Assembly (NCBI RefSeq): GCF_000495795.1
Contig: NZ_AWGD01000019.1
Location: 186,001-250,000, forward strand
DNA length: 64,000 nucleotides
Direction: 5' to 3'
Origin: Asticcacaulis sp. AC460
Lineage (GTDB): Bacteria; Pseudomonadota; Alphaproteobacteria; Caulobacterales; Caulobacteraceae
In this document: positions 45,619 to 54,639 of the stretch, in pieces
How the letters are laid out: each line of letters opens with the position of its first letter
How positions within the stretch are numbered: the first letter of the stretch is position 1
Notes under the pieces: model-generated
What the model was told of the DNA's origin: nothing
Seen by the model: the letters and a program-made list of their open reading frames with translations, nothing else
Database searches by the model: none
Translations under genes and position numbers: made by a program

Positions 45619-46686
45619 ATGCGCATCCTGACCCCCGTTTTCGCCTTCGCCCTCCTGCTTCTGGCCGCCTGTTCACCGGGCGGTCAGAATACCTCCGCCG
45701 CCGACCAAGCGAAGGTGGTTCGCATTGCTTCCATCGGCTACTATGCGGACGGCAAGCTCAATGTCGGCGGTAACCAGACGGCCGCCGTCTACACCCGGAA
45801 AGTCCTTGAAGAGCGGCTGGCCAAGCGCGGGGTAACGGTGGAATGGGTGCCCATTTCGCAGTCCCTGGGCGGGCCGGGCTTCAATGAAGCCCTGGCCAGC
45901 AAGAAGGTCGATTTTGCCGCCTATGGCGACTTCCCGGCCATCATCGCCCGTGCCGGCGGCATCCCCATCAAGCTGGTGGTGCCGGCCGGTCGCGGCAGCA
46001 ACTCTTACCTCGTGGTCCCCGCCGGTTCGAAGGCGCAGTCGATCGAGGACCTGAAGGGCAAGAGCATCGCCCTGCAACGCGGCCGTCCCGGTGAACTGGC
46101 CTTCAACCAGCTGATCTCGTCGAAAGGCCTGACCCGGGCCGACTTCAAGATCTTCAACATCGCCGCCGATGCCGCTGCGTCTTCGCTGGCCGCGGGCCAG
46201 ATCGACGCCGCCTTTATCGGACCGGCCGCCTACCTGTTGGAAGACAAGGGCGTCGGTCGGGTCATCTGGTCGTCCAAGGGCACCAACTGGAAATGGCGGT
46301 CGGAACTGTTCGTGCGCGAAGACTTTTCCCGCGACAATCCCGGCCTGACCCAGGAAGTCGTCGAAGGCTATATCTCCGCCGCCTACTGGTCGTCCCAGGA
46401 CGCCAACCGCGAAGAGGCCCAGACCTTGATCTCGCGCAACGGCACGCCGTTGTCGGTGGTTCAGCGTGACTCGGAAAACGACATCGAATGGAAGGCCAAG
46501 TGGTCGCCGCTGTTCGACGGCTATATGGAAGAGCATTACCGAGACGCCGTCGCCTTCACCTCCAGTGAGAAACTGATCCCGCAGGCGTTTGACGTGAAGG
46601 ACTTCTTCGAGCCGAAATATGTCGAACAGGCGCTGAAAAATCAGAAGCTGGAAGGCTACTGGACCGCACGTCAGGGCTCGAAATGA
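45619..46686 (+). CDS. ABC transporter substrate-binding lipoprotein, SsuA/TauA-like
   Basis: A 355-residue lipoprotein with lipobox LLAAC near residue 18. The mature part has the SsuA/NMT1 fold: IASIGYYADG, PISQSLGGPGFNEALASKKVDFAAYGD (in two runs), GKSIALQRGRPGELAF and QIDAAFIGPAAYLLE. Lipid anchoring is unusual for the SsuA class, normally free in the periplasm. It delivers substrate to the two permeases downstream. The stop overlaps the MFS start as ATGA. Confidence 0.87.
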   Translation: MRILTPVFAFALLLLAACSPGGQNTSAADQAKVVRIASIGYYADGKLNVGGNQTAAVYTRKVLEERLAKRGVTVEWVPISQSLGGPGFNEALASKKVDFAAYGDFPAIIARAGGIPIKLVVPAGRGSNSYLVVPAGSKAQSIEDLKGKSIALQRGRPGELAFNQLISSKGLTRADFKIFNIAADAAASSLAAGQIDAAFIGPAAYLLEDKGVGRVIWSSKGTNWKWRSELFVREDFSRDNPGLTQEVVEGYISAAYWSSQDANREEAQTLISRNGTPLSVVQRDSENDIEWKAKWSPLFDGYMEEHYRDAVAFTSSEKLIPQAFDVKDFFEPKYVEQALKNQKLEGYWTARQGSK

Positions 46687-47888
46687 TCGGAGCCGTCGCC
46701 GCTCCTGCCGACAATGGATTCCTGGCCCGGTTCATCACCCTGTCGGTGCTGGCCGGGACCACCATCGGCATGGGCAATGTCATCACCACCCTGTTCGCCC
46801 TGCACCTGAACGCCACGCCGTTCCAGGTCGGGCTGATCTCGGGCTCGGCCACCTTGGGCATGATGCTGGTCACCTTGCCGGCGGGGTTCCTGATCGCCAA
46901 ATACGGCGCCAAACGGGTTTACCTGCTGGCCAGCCTGAACTGCATGGCCATCTATCTGGTGGTGCCATTCCTCGGCGCCTGGAGCGCTTTGGCCGTGGCC
47001 CGCAGCCTGGTCGGCGCCTCCGTGCCGTTTCGCACCATCTCGATGAACTCGACCTTCCTGCAAAGGCTAAAAAGCTTTGGCCAGGACAAGGCTGGCTGGT
47101 TCCGCGCCTCGCAATCGACCGGCATGGCGGTTCTGGGGCCGTGGGTCGGCACCTTGCTGACCGGATCGGCCAATTTCCTGGTCTCCTATATCTGCCTGGC
47201 GGCCCTGTTTGGCCTGATGGCGTTGTGGTCGCAGAACTTCCTGCCCGAGGCCGAAGCGGTGGTCGAAACCTCCGTTGGGCAAGGGGGCGGGGCCGGTCTG
47301 CTCGACCAGTTCCGCCTGATGTTGAAAGACCTCTGGGTCGGCGAAAGCTGCCTGACCGAGTTCGTCAACTCGTCGGTGACCTCGCTGTTTTCCAGCTTCA
47401 TTCTGGTCCTCGCCATTACCGACCTGCACCTGCCCAAGGCCATGGCGGTCGCCCTGGTGACCACGCAAGGCCTGGCCACCATTGCCGCCCTGTTCGTGCT
47501 GGGGCCCTTGCTGCGCAAGGTGCGGCTGGTCTGGGCTTACGCGGCGAGCCTCGGTTTTGCGACGGCGGCGCTGTTGCTGGTCGGGTTCGGCCGGGAATGG
47601 CTGGTGCTGATGCTGGGCGCCGTCTGCCTGGCCATTGCCGCGGCGACCATCCACCTGGTCAATATGCAGCGCCTGGCCCATTCGCCGATCGCAAAAAGCA
47701 AAATTTCCAGCCTGCTGAACCTGTCCGGCCAGACCGGTTCGCTGCTGGGGTCGGTCGCCGGCGGCAGCCTGAGCCTGGCCATCGGCCTGCAGAACATCTT
47801 CCTCGCCTGGATTCCGTTGGTCTGGGTGACCGCCGCCTTCTGTTTCTGGCGTCACCGCCAGGCCGCCAACGCGGAACTTAACTCATGA
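46683..47888 (+). CDS. major facilitator superfamily transporter
   Basis: A 401-residue protein with about twelve helices: ISGSATLGMMLVTLPAG and GFLIAKYGAKRVYLL near residues 60-85 match the MFS loop 2-3 region (D/KxGRR-like). It overlaps both neighbours by four bases, so it is a true member of the transport operon. It may export a desulfurised product or sulfite, or provide another uptake route; neither can be settled from sequence. Confidence 0.87.
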   Translation: MIGAVAAPADNGFLARFITLSVLAGTTIGMGNVITTLFALHLNATPFQVGLISGSATLGMMLVTLPAGFLIAKYGAKRVYLLASLNCMAIYLVVPFLGAWSALAVARSLVGASVPFRTISMNSTFLQRLKSFGQDKAGWFRASQSTGMAVLGPWVGTLLTGSANFLVSYICLAALFGLMALWSQNFLPEAEAVVETSVGQGGGAGLLDQFRLMLKDLWVGESCLTEFVNSSVTSLFSSFILVLAITDLHLPKAMAVALVTTQGLATIAALFVLGPLLRKVRLVWAYAASLGFATAALLLVGFGREWLVLMLGAVCLAIAAATIHLVNMQRLAHSPIAKSKISSLLNLSGQTGSLLGSVAGGSLSLAIGLQNIFLAWIPLVWVTAAFCFWRHRQAANAELNS

Positions 47889-48703
47889 CAGCCTTAGCGC
47901 TTACGAAAGCGCCTTCTCGTCGCGCTAACGCTTCGCTCCTTGAGCGCGGCTGGAAGGTGCCCAAAGTCGTCACCGCCATAGCCTCGCCGCTGATGGTCCT
48001 GGCCCTGTGGTGGGCGACTGCGGCCTCCGGTGTCTTCCCGAGCCAGATCCTGGTCTCGCCGGAACGTGTGGTTTCTGCTCTGGTCGAGACCTGGCAACTG
48101 GGCGAACTGAGCACGGCCCTGGGCGCGACCTTCTACCGTCTGGCAGTCGGGTTCGGGGCCGGGACCCTGCTAGGCCTGGCCTATGGCGTGGCGGCGGCCT
48201 TGTTCCGGCCGATCGAGGACTACACCCTGCCGTTCTTCACCGTTATCCGCACCGTACCGACCATCGCCTTCGTGCCGGTGCTGATCCTGTTCTTCGGCAT
48301 CGGTGAAACCTTCAAGATTCTTATCGTCGCCAAGGCCACCTTCTTCCCGATCGCGCTGGCGGCTGTCGAAGGGGTGAGGGGGATACCGCAGCGGTACAAG
48401 GACGTGGCCCAGGCCTGGCGCCTGCCTTTGCCGGATACCCTTCGCAAGGTCATTATCCCGGCGGCTTTGCCGGACGTGGTGACCGGCGTGCGGCTGGGGC
48501 TTGGCCGCTCGTGGGGCGCTCTGGTCGCCGCTGAACTGATCGCTTCCGAAGTCGGCCTCGGCCAGATGATGGAACTGGGACGCCAGATGTTCCGGATGGA
48601 TGTCGTTTTTGTCGGCGTCGCGATCACCGGCCTGGTCGGCTTCGGTCTCGACCGGGTGTTGCGCAGCGCAGAGACGCGGCTGTCGCGCTGGAAGGCAGGC
48701 TGA
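47885..48703 (+). CDS. ABC transporter permease, SsuC/TauC-like (first)
   Basis: A 272-residue permease with about six helices and the EAA loop AQAWRLPLPDTLRKVIIPAAL preceding PDVVTGVRLGLGRSWG. It resembles sulfonate, taurine and nitrate permeases. It overlaps the MFS gene by ATGA and is followed after two bases by a second permease, suggesting a heterodimeric channel. Confidence 0.9.
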   Translation: MTALALTKAPSRRANASLLERGWKVPKVVTAIASPLMVLALWWATAASGVFPSQILVSPERVVSALVETWQLGELSTALGATFYRLAVGFGAGTLLGLAYGVAAALFRPIEDYTLPFFTVIRTVPTIAFVPVLILFFGIGETFKILIVAKATFFPIALAAVEGVRGIPQRYKDVAQAWRLPLPDTLRKVIIPAALPDVVTGVRLGLGRSWGALVAAELIASEVGLGQMMELGRQMFRMDVVFVGVAITGLVGFGLDRVLRSAETRLSRWKAG

Positions 48704-48705
48704 CC

Positions 48706-49464
48706 ATGACCGCATCGATCAAAAGTCTGGCCAAGGCCTGGGCGTTACCGCTGGTTCTGATCCTGGCCTGGCATATCGCCTCGCTGCAGGGCAAGTCGGC
48801 GGCCTATGCCTTTGTACCGCTATCCGACATCTGGGCCAGCGCCGTCGATCTGTTGAACGGCGGCGAACTGGCCATGCACCTGTTTGCCAGTGTCTCGACC
48901 GCCCTGATCGGCCTGGCCGCCGGCACCTTGGCCGGCATAGCGCTGGGTACCGCCATGGCGCTGAGCCGGACAGTCGACTGGTTGATCGGGCCGATCTACC
49001 ACGCCCTGCGCCAGGTCCCGACCATGGGGCTGATCCCGATCATCGCCCTGTGGTTCGGCACCGGCGAGTTCTCGATCAAGCTGCTGGTCGCCATTGCCGC
49101 TTTCGAAGTCATGGCGCTCAACACCTGCGAAGGCCTGCGCGGGGTCGAGAACCGCTACCGCGAACTGGGCCATGTCCTGACCTTGAACAAGGTTGAGACC
49201 TTTACCCGCATCCTGTTTCCGGCAGCCTTTCCGCAGATCCTGACCGGCCTGCTGCAGGCGACGTCGTTTGCCTGGATCGCCACGGTCGGCGCCGAACTGC
49301 TGTTCACGGTTGGGCCGGGCCTGGGGGTGATCATGGAGCGGGCGCAACTGGCCATGCGCATGGACCAGGTGATCGTCTGCCTGATCTTCATCGGCGCCAT
49401 GGGCTACGCCACCAACCGCCTGTGCGTCGCCATCGGCAAACACGCCCTGCGCTGGCGCAAATAG
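48706..49464 (+). CDS. ABC transporter permease, SsuC/TauC-like (second)
   Basis: A 252-residue permease: LRQVPTMGLIPIIALWFG and GHVLTLNKVETFTRILFPAAF (coupling loop) then PQILTGLLQATSFAWIATVGAE in outline. It pairs with the permease upstream. Two different permease subunits is unusual for SsuABC-type systems, which use one gene. Two hairpins separate it from the ATPase gene. Confidence 0.9.
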   Translation: MTASIKSLAKAWALPLVLILAWHIASLQGKSAAYAFVPLSDIWASAVDLLNGGELAMHLFASVSTALIGLAAGTLAGIALGTAMALSRTVDWLIGPIYHALRQVPTMGLIPIIALWFGTGEFSIKLLVAIAAFEVMALNTCEGLRGVENRYRELGHVLTLNKVETFTRILFPAAFPQILTGLLQATSFAWIATVGAELLFTVGPGLGVIMERAQLAMRMDQVIVCLIFIGAMGYATNRLCVAIGKHALRWRK

Positions 49465-49513
49465 TTTTTTAGAGCGCCGATCCGGAAGAATCGGATCGGC
49501 GCTCTAAGCTTTT
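49465..49513. terminator. hairpin after the second permease, terminator-like
   Basis: A stem AGAGCGCCGATCCG at 49471-49484 pairs with CGGATCGGCGCTCT at 49492-49505 around a seven-base loop, flanked by T-runs on both sides. It could stop or slow transcription inside the operon. Confidence 0.6.
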
Positions 49514-49521
49514 GTTTTAAC

Positions 49522-49560
49522 GCGCATCCCGAAAAGTGCGTCACACTTTTCGGGATGCGC
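49522..49560. repeat. 17-bp perfect palindrome, alphaproteobacterial RPE-like repeat
   Basis: GCGCATCCCGAAAAGTG is followed after five bases by its exact reverse complement. This sequence resembles a dispersed repeat common in alphaproteobacterial genomes. It lies just upstream of the ATPase ribosome site. Confidence 0.7.
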
Positions 49561-49578
49561 TCTAGAAAGGTGACCGAT

Positions 49579-50391
49579 ATGTTTTGGAACCGCGATAATC
49601 CGACCCTTACGCCCGACCTGCCGGCCAAGGCCGCCGGCGCCCTGTCCATCAAGGGCGTGTCGAAGCGCTTCACCATCGAAGGCAAGACCAAGACGGTGCT
49701 GGACGGCATCGGTCTCGACATCCAGCCCGGCGAATTCGTCAGTATTGTCGGCCCCAGTGGTTGCGGCAAGTCGACCCTGCTGCGCCTGATCAGCGGGCTG
49801 GATACCGACTATGACGGCGACATCACCCTGGGTGGCGAACGCATCACCGGCCCGGGCCTGGAACGCGGCATCGTCTTCCAGGATCACCGCCTGCTGCCGT
49901 GGCTGACCATCGAGGACAATATCGACCTGGCCCTGATCCGGCGCAACCTGCCCAGGGCCGAGCGCCAACAACTGATCCGCGCCCACCTTGCCCTGGTCAA
50001 TCTCACCGGCTATGAGCGCGCGTTTCCGCACCAGCTTTCCGGGGGCATGGCCCAGCGCGCCGCCATCGCCCGTGGCCTGGTCAACGAGCCCGGTATCCTG
50101 CTGCTGGACGAGCCATTGGGGGCGCTGGATGCTCTGACCCGTTTGAAGGTCCGCACCGAGCTGGAACGCATCTGGATCAAGCATCGCAACACCATGATCA
50201 TGGTCACCCACGACGTCTCCGAAGCCGTCCACCTGTCCAACCGGGTGGTGGTCATGGCGTCGGATCCGGGTCGGATTGCGCGCATCGTTTCGATCCCGCT
50301 GGACTATCCGCGCGAACGGTCGTCGGCGCTGCTGCTGGAGATCGAGGAGGATATCCTGCAGTCGATTCTCAGCAGGCCCCAGGGCGGTTGA
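49579..50391 (+). CDS. ABC transporter ATP-binding protein, SsuB/NrtD-like
   Basis: A 270-residue ATPase: Walker A GPSGCGKST near residue 58, VFQDHRLLPW, signature LSGGMAQR, Walker B LLLDEPLGALD and VTHDVSEA. It starts at ATG 49579 with AAAGG upstream. It should energise the two permeases, although two hairpins and 114 bases separate them. It closes the transport cluster. Confidence 0.92.
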   Translation: MFWNRDNPTLTPDLPAKAAGALSIKGVSKRFTIEGKTKTVLDGIGLDIQPGEFVSIVGPSGCGKSTLLRLISGLDTDYDGDITLGGERITGPGLERGIVFQDHRLLPWLTIEDNIDLALIRRNLPRAERQQLIRAHLALVNLTGYERAFPHQLSGGMAQRAAIARGLVNEPGILLLDEPLGALDALTRLKVRTELERIWIKHRNTMIMVTHDVSEAVHLSNRVVVMASDPGRIARIVSIPLDYPRERSSALLLEIEEDILQSILSRPQGG

Positions 50392-50521
50392 GCGGTATTA
50401 CTGTCCACAATCCGCAACCATTGAATTGTGACCGTCCTGTCGTCGCGTGGTTAATCCTATATTATGAGTTGCCGCGTTAGCCTCCCGCAAAATAGAGCCG
50501 AATTTTGGGAGAGACTCGGAC

Positions 50522-52207
50522 ATGCTTGGGAAGTTGCTATTCTCGATCCGGGGAAAGATCGCACTGGCGTTTGGCGTGCTGATGGTCCTGTCGGTCGCCA
50601 CGGGCGCCTTCTCCATCTATAAGCTGAACGAGGTTTCCGCCATCGGTACCCGTCTGGCCACCGAAATGAAGGCCGTGTCGACCCTGGGCGACCTGGCGCG
50701 AATCAGCCAGGCCCTGGGCGTTACCTCCTTCCTGGAGCACAACGCGGCCGGTGCGGCCCGCGATGCCTATGCCGCCGAAGCCGCCACGGCCCGCAACGAG
50801 TTCTCCAAGTCGTGGAGCGATTACAGCACCATGGTGGCTGGCGACGAGGAAGCCCAACTGGCCGCCGCGCTGCGCGGCGCCTGGCAGCACTTCCTGGCCG
50901 TTCAGGAAGAGGTCGCCGACCTCGACAAGGCCGGCCTGCCCGACATGGCTCAGGACGTGCTGATGAACGACCTGTCCAAGGAACGCGAAACCTTCTACGC
51001 CGCCGTGCGCAAGATCCAGGACTACCGCCAGGCCAAGGCCGACGCGGCGGTTGCCGCCTCCACCAAGGTCAGTGAATCGGCCCGTGTGTGGATCATGGTC
51101 GCCTTGGGCTCGCTGGCCGTCTTCTGCGTCCTGGTGGGCTTTGTCCTGACCGCCGGGATTTCCCGCCCGATTTCGCGCATGACCCAGGTCATGCTGAAGC
51201 TGGCCAATCACGACATCAATGTCGCCATTCCCGACACTGGCCGCCGCGACGAAATCGGCGGCATGGCTTCGGCCCTGAAAATCTTCAAGGAAAAGCTGGT
51301 CGAGGCCGAGGATCTGCGTACGCAGCAGGCCGCCCTGGAAATCGACATGCAGAACCAGCGCAAGGTCGAGGTGGTCAAGCTGGCCGATGAATTCGAACAC
51401 GCCGTCGGCGACATCGTTCGCGCCGTTTCCAACGCCGCCTCGGAACTGCAGGCTTCCGCTCAGACGTTGTCAGCCGCTGCCGAAGAGACCAGCGTCCAGT
51501 CGTCGGCTGTCGAAGCCGGTGCCCGCCAGGCCGCCGACAATGTCCGCTCGGTCGCCGCCGCCATCGAGGAATTGGCCGCTTCGGCCCGCCAGGTCGGCGG
51601 CGAGGTTGCACGTTCATCCATGATTGCCAGCGACGCCGTCCAGCAGGCCGGCCGCACCCGCGGCAGCATGGACGCCCTGTCCGGCGACGCCGCCCAGGTC
51701 GAGTCGGTGGTCAGCATCATCAACGCTATCGCCCAGCAGACCAACCTTTTGGCGCTGAACGCCACCATCGAAGCCGCCCGCGCAGGCGAGGCCGGCAAAG
51801 GGTTTGCGGTCGTTGCATCGGAAGTGAAGGGGCTGGCCAACCAAACCGCGACCTCGACCACGACCATCGGGGTTTCGATCGCCAAGATGCAGGCTTCGAC
51901 CCAGCAGGCGGTCGGCGAAATCACCGGCATCGAGGACACCATCAGCGAGGTCAATGCCATCGCTTCGGCCATTGCCGACGCGGTCAGCCAGCAGGAACAG
52001 ACCACGGCCGAGATCGCCCGCAACATCCACGAAGTGTCGCAAAACACCTCGGAAGTGACCAACAACATCAACAGCGTCACCCTGGCCGCCCAGGAGTCGA
52101 GCGCCGGCGCTACCCAGGTTCTGGGCGCCGCCAAGGCCCTGTCGCGTCAGTCGGATATGCTGAAGGGTGAGGTCGACAAGTTCCTGGCGCGCGTAAGAGC
52201 CGCTTGA
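50522..52207 (+). CDS. methyl-accepting chemotaxis protein (four-helix-bundle sensor)
   Basis: A 561-residue chemoreceptor with a membrane helix at about 12-32, a helical periplasmic ligand domain of about 155 residues, a second helix near 190-212, HAMP and signalling domain. The tip shows [15 protein letters not shown] and [14 protein letters not shown]. The next gene, 19 bases downstream, encodes a periplasmic sugar-binding protein, as for receptors that sense through a binding protein (the Tsr/Trg-type scheme). Confidence 0.93.
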   Translation: MLGKLLFSIRGKIALAFGVLMVLSVATGAFSIYKLNEVSAIGTRLATEMKAVSTLGDLARISQALGVTSFLEHNAAGAARDAYAAEAATARNEFSKSWSDYSTMVAGDEEAQLAAALRGAWQHFLAVQEEVADLDKAGLPDMAQDVLMNDLSKERETFYAAVRKIQDYRQAKADAAVAASTKVSESARVWIMVALGSLAVFCVLVGFVLTAGISRPISRMTQVMLKLANHDINVAIPDTGRRDEIGGMASALKIFKEKLVEAEDLRTQQAALEIDMQNQRKVEVVKLADEFEHAVGDIVRAVSNAASELQASAQTLSAAAEETSVQSSAVEAGARQAADNVRSVAAAIEELAASARQVGGEVARSSMIASDAVQQAGRTRGSMDALSGDAAQVESVVSIINAIAQQTNLLALNATIEAARAGEAGKGFAVVASEVKGLANQTATSTTTIGVSIAKMQASTQQAVGEITGIEDTISEVNAIASAIADAVSQQEQTTAEIARNIHEVSQNTSEVTNNINSVTLAAQESSAGATQVLGAAKALSRQSDMLKGEVDKFLARVRAA

Positions 52208-52226
52208 TTTATAAGGGGAAACGATA

Positions 52227-53150
52227 ATGAAGAAGCGTACCCTGATTGCCGCAGCCGCCCTGATGCTGGCGGCGTCGCCGGCCCTGGCCAAGCACAAGAT
52301 CTATGTGTCGATGGCGCGGTCGGATGATACTTTTGTCGGCATTTTGAAGGATTCGATCATTGCGGCGGCGCAGGCGAACCCGGACGTCGAGCTGACGGTC
52401 GAAAGCGCCAACAATAACGCCGACATCCAGATGGGCCAGGTCCGCAAAGCCATAGCGGAAAAAGCCGACGTGGTGGTCGTGCTGTCGGTCAACGGCGATT
52501 CCGCCAAGACCGCCATGGCCGAAACCGCCAAGGCGGGGGTGCCGCTGATCTTCTTTAACCGGTTACCGCCGATCGAGCGATTCGAGGGCAAGGTCGCCAT
52601 CGTCGCGTCGAACGATCTGGTCGCCGGACGGCTGCAAATGCGGCTGTTATCTCGACAAATCAATGATTCCGGAAATGTGGTGATCCTGCGCGGCGAAGAG
52701 GGCCACCCGGCTGCCCGCGACCGCACCATCGGCGTCAAAGAGATTTTGGCGACGAAGCCTAATTTGCACGTCGTGGCGGAGGCCACCGGCAACTGGAAGC
52801 GTGAACAGGGCGAAGCCCTGATCGGCCAGTGGCTGGACGAGGGCAAGGTCATCAACGCCATCGCCGCCAACAACGACGAAATGGCCCTGGGCGCCATCGC
52901 GGCGCTGCAGAAACGCGGCTACAAGCCCGGCCAGGTCGCCATCGGCGGGGTGGACGGCACCACCTTCGCGCTGGATGCCGTCAAGTCGGGCTGGCTGACC
53001 ATGTCGGTGCTGCAGAACGCCGAGGCGCAAGCCGAACAGACCCTGGTCGATGCCGTCAAGTTCGCCAAGGATGAATACGCCCAGCTGTACGACTGGGTGC
53101 CGTATCAGGTCATCATCCCGTCCAACGTCGACGAGTTCATGGCAAAATAG
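52227..53150 (+). CDS. periplasmic sugar-binding protein (galactose/ribose type), receptor-associated
   Basis: A 307-residue type I periplasmic-binding protein. A signal peptide ends at SPALAK, and KHKIYVSMARSDDTFVG, NNADIQMGQVRKAI, FFNRLPP, AANNDEMALGAIAALQ and GVDGTTFALDAVKSG are visible. It resembles MglB (galactose) and RbsB. No permease or ATPase is adjacent, so its likely job is to present ligand to the chemoreceptor encoded just upstream. AAGGGGAAA precedes the ATG. Confidence 0.88.
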   Translation: MKKRTLIAAAALMLAASPALAKHKIYVSMARSDDTFVGILKDSIIAAAQANPDVELTVESANNNADIQMGQVRKAIAEKADVVVVLSVNGDSAKTAMAETAKAGVPLIFFNRLPPIERFEGKVAIVASNDLVAGRLQMRLLSRQINDSGNVVILRGEEGHPAARDRTIGVKEILATKPNLHVVAEATGNWKREQGEALIGQWLDEGKVINAIAANNDEMALGAIAALQKRGYKPGQVAIGGVDGTTFALDAVKSGWLTMSVLQNAEAQAEQTLVDAVKFAKDEYAQLYDWVPYQVIIPSNVDEFMAK

Positions 53151-53180
53151 CCACACCTGTTGCATTCGTAACAATCCGGC

Positions 53181-53209
53181 TTGACCTTACGTCGGGCCTT
53201 GGCCATACA
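53181..53209 (+). promoter_or_regulatory. sigma70-type promoter of the candidate RNA
   Basis: TTGACC and CATACA are separated by 17 bases. A start about seven bases later falls at the foot of the long hairpin at 53221, which suits an RNA gene. Confidence 0.45.
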
Positions 53210-53216
53210 GCCACGC

Positions 53217-53383
53217 ATTATGACAAAACGCGCACACACCATGAGCTATTGCGATCGGTCCCAGGAACTGGGTCCGGTTATGGCTGCGCGCGTTTTGACA
53301 GGAGATCCGAGACTGTAACCGGTCTCTCTCGCTTCAAAAGTTCGCAGCCCTTTCGACCCACGGTCGGAAGGGCTTTTTCGTTT
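53217..53383 (+). ncRNA. candidate structured RNA upstream of rtcB
   Basis: Bases 53221-53233 pair with 53288-53300 (CAAAACGCGC with GCGCGTTTTG, plus two outer pairs around one mismatch). Inside, CCAT pairs with ATGG and 53253-53263 pairs with 53269-53279 with one mismatch, giving an almost continuous long stem-loop. A second hairpin GAGAC/GTCTC follows, then a terminator at 53346-53378. A promoter lies just upstream. The long closing stem recalls Y RNAs, which occur near rtcB in some bacteria, but no Ro/Rsr gene is present and no Y motif is claimed. It could also be a 5' leader of rtcB with premature termination. Confidence 0.5.
53346..53378 (+). terminator. intrinsic terminator between candidate RNA and rtcB
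   Basis: AGCCCTTTCGACC pairs with GGTCGGAAGGGCT (one wobble, three-base loop) and runs into TTTTT. It lies 33 bases before the rtcB start, so rtcB is either transcribed by read-through, by attenuation, or from its own promoter. Confidence 0.8.
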
Positions 53384-53411
53384 CCGAAACACGCAACAAA
53401 GGAGAACAACA

Positions 53412-54638
53412 ATGCAAGTGTTTCAAGGCGCCCGTGGGGGCTTGATCAAGGCGTGGATCGACGGTGTCGCCGTCGAGGACCAGGCGCGCAAGCAGCTGGA
53501 CAACATCGCCGCCATGCCGTTCATCCACAAGCACGTGGCCATTATGCCCGACGTCCACTGGGGCATGGGCGCGACCATCGGTTCGGTGATCCCGACCAAG
53601 GGCGCGGTCATCCCGGCCGCGGTCGGGGTCGACCTGGGCTGCGGCATGATGGCGGTGCGCACCACCCTGACCGCATCGGACCTGCCCGACAACCTGTCGG
53701 GTGTGCGTTCGGCGATCGAGGCGCGCATCCCGCACGGCCGGACCGACAACGGCGGATCGAACGACCGCGGCGCCTTCGGCAAGGTGTCGCCGGCGTCGGA
53801 CGCGGCGTTCGGAGGATTGCACGGTGAACTGCAAAAGATCATCGACAAGCACCCGAAGATCAGCCAGGCGGCCGCTCGCGCCCAGAACCACCTGGGGACG
53901 CTGGGGACCGGCAACCACTTCGTCGAGGTCTGCCTGGATGAAAACCAGGCGGTGTGGATCATGCTGCACTCGGGTTCGCGCGGGATCGGCAACCGTATCG
54001 GCTCCTACTTCATCGAGCGCGCCAAGCACGAGATGAAGCGCTGGTACATCAACCTGCCCGACGAGGACCTGGCCTACCTGCCGGAAGGCTCGGAGCTGTT
54101 CGGCGACTATATGGGCGCGGTGTCGTGGGCCCAGCGTTTTGCCCGGACCAACCGGGAACTGATGATGACGGCGGCTCTCGAGGCGCTGTCGGTATCGGTG
54201 CCGAAGCGCTTCACCTGCGACTGCGAGGCCGTGAACTGTCACCACAACTACGTGGCGCACGAACGGCACTTCGGTTCGGACGTGTTGGTGACCCGCAAGG
54301 GCGCCGTGCGAATCACGCCGGAGACGCTGGGGATCATTCCGGGTTCGATGGGCGCCAAGTCGTTCATCGTGCGCGGGATCGATGGGTTGGCGGCGGCCGA
54401 GGCCCTGTGTTCGTGCTCGCACGGCGCCGGGCGGGCCATGTCGCGCGCCGAGGCCAAGCGCCGCTTCACCGTGGAGGACCACATCAAGGCCACGGCCGGT
54501 GTGGAATGCCGCAAGGACGCCGACGTCATCGATGAGACGCCGGCGGCTTACAAGGACATCGACGCCGTGATGGCTGCCCAGGCCGACCACGTCGAGATCG
54601 TCCACACCCTTCGCCAGGTTGTCTGTGTGAAGGGTTAG
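53412..54638 (+). CDS. rtcB: RNA-splicing ligase RtcB (RtcB1 type)
   Basis: A 408-residue RtcB. IMPDVHWGMGATIGSV near residue 45, GVDLGCGMMAV with a metal-ligand Cys near 77, LGTGNHFVEV, HSGSRGIGN and HGAGRAMSR (the guanylylated active-site His) near 340 are all present. RtcB joins RNA 2',3'-cyclic phosphate or 3'-phosphate ends to 5'-OH ends using GTP and manganese. AAAGGAG precedes the ATG. A second ligase gene, rtcB2, lies 400 bases downstream. Confidence 0.95.
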   Translation: MQVFQGARGGLIKAWIDGVAVEDQARKQLDNIAAMPFIHKHVAIMPDVHWGMGATIGSVIPTKGAVIPAAVGVDLGCGMMAVRTTLTASDLPDNLSGVRSAIEARIPHGRTDNGGSNDRGAFGKVSPASDAAFGGLHGELQKIIDKHPKISQAAARAQNHLGTLGTGNHFVEVCLDENQAVWIMLHSGSRGIGNRIGSYFIERAKHEMKRWYINLPDEDLAYLPEGSELFGDYMGAVSWAQRFARTNRELMMTAALEALSVSVPKRFTCDCEAVNCHHNYVAHERHFGSDVLVTRKGAVRITPETLGIIPGSMGAKSFIVRGIDGLAAAEALCSCSHGAGRAMSRAEAKRRFTVEDHIKATAGVECRKDADVIDETPAAYKDIDAVMAAQADHVEIVHTLRQVVCVKG

Positions 54639-54639
54639 G

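Noticed and set aside
53195-53220. Sigma54 promoter before the candidate RNA (RtcR-type control)
   Set aside because: GG and GC dinucleotides are 12 apart instead of 10; a sigma70-like pair fits better and no rtcR gene is present.
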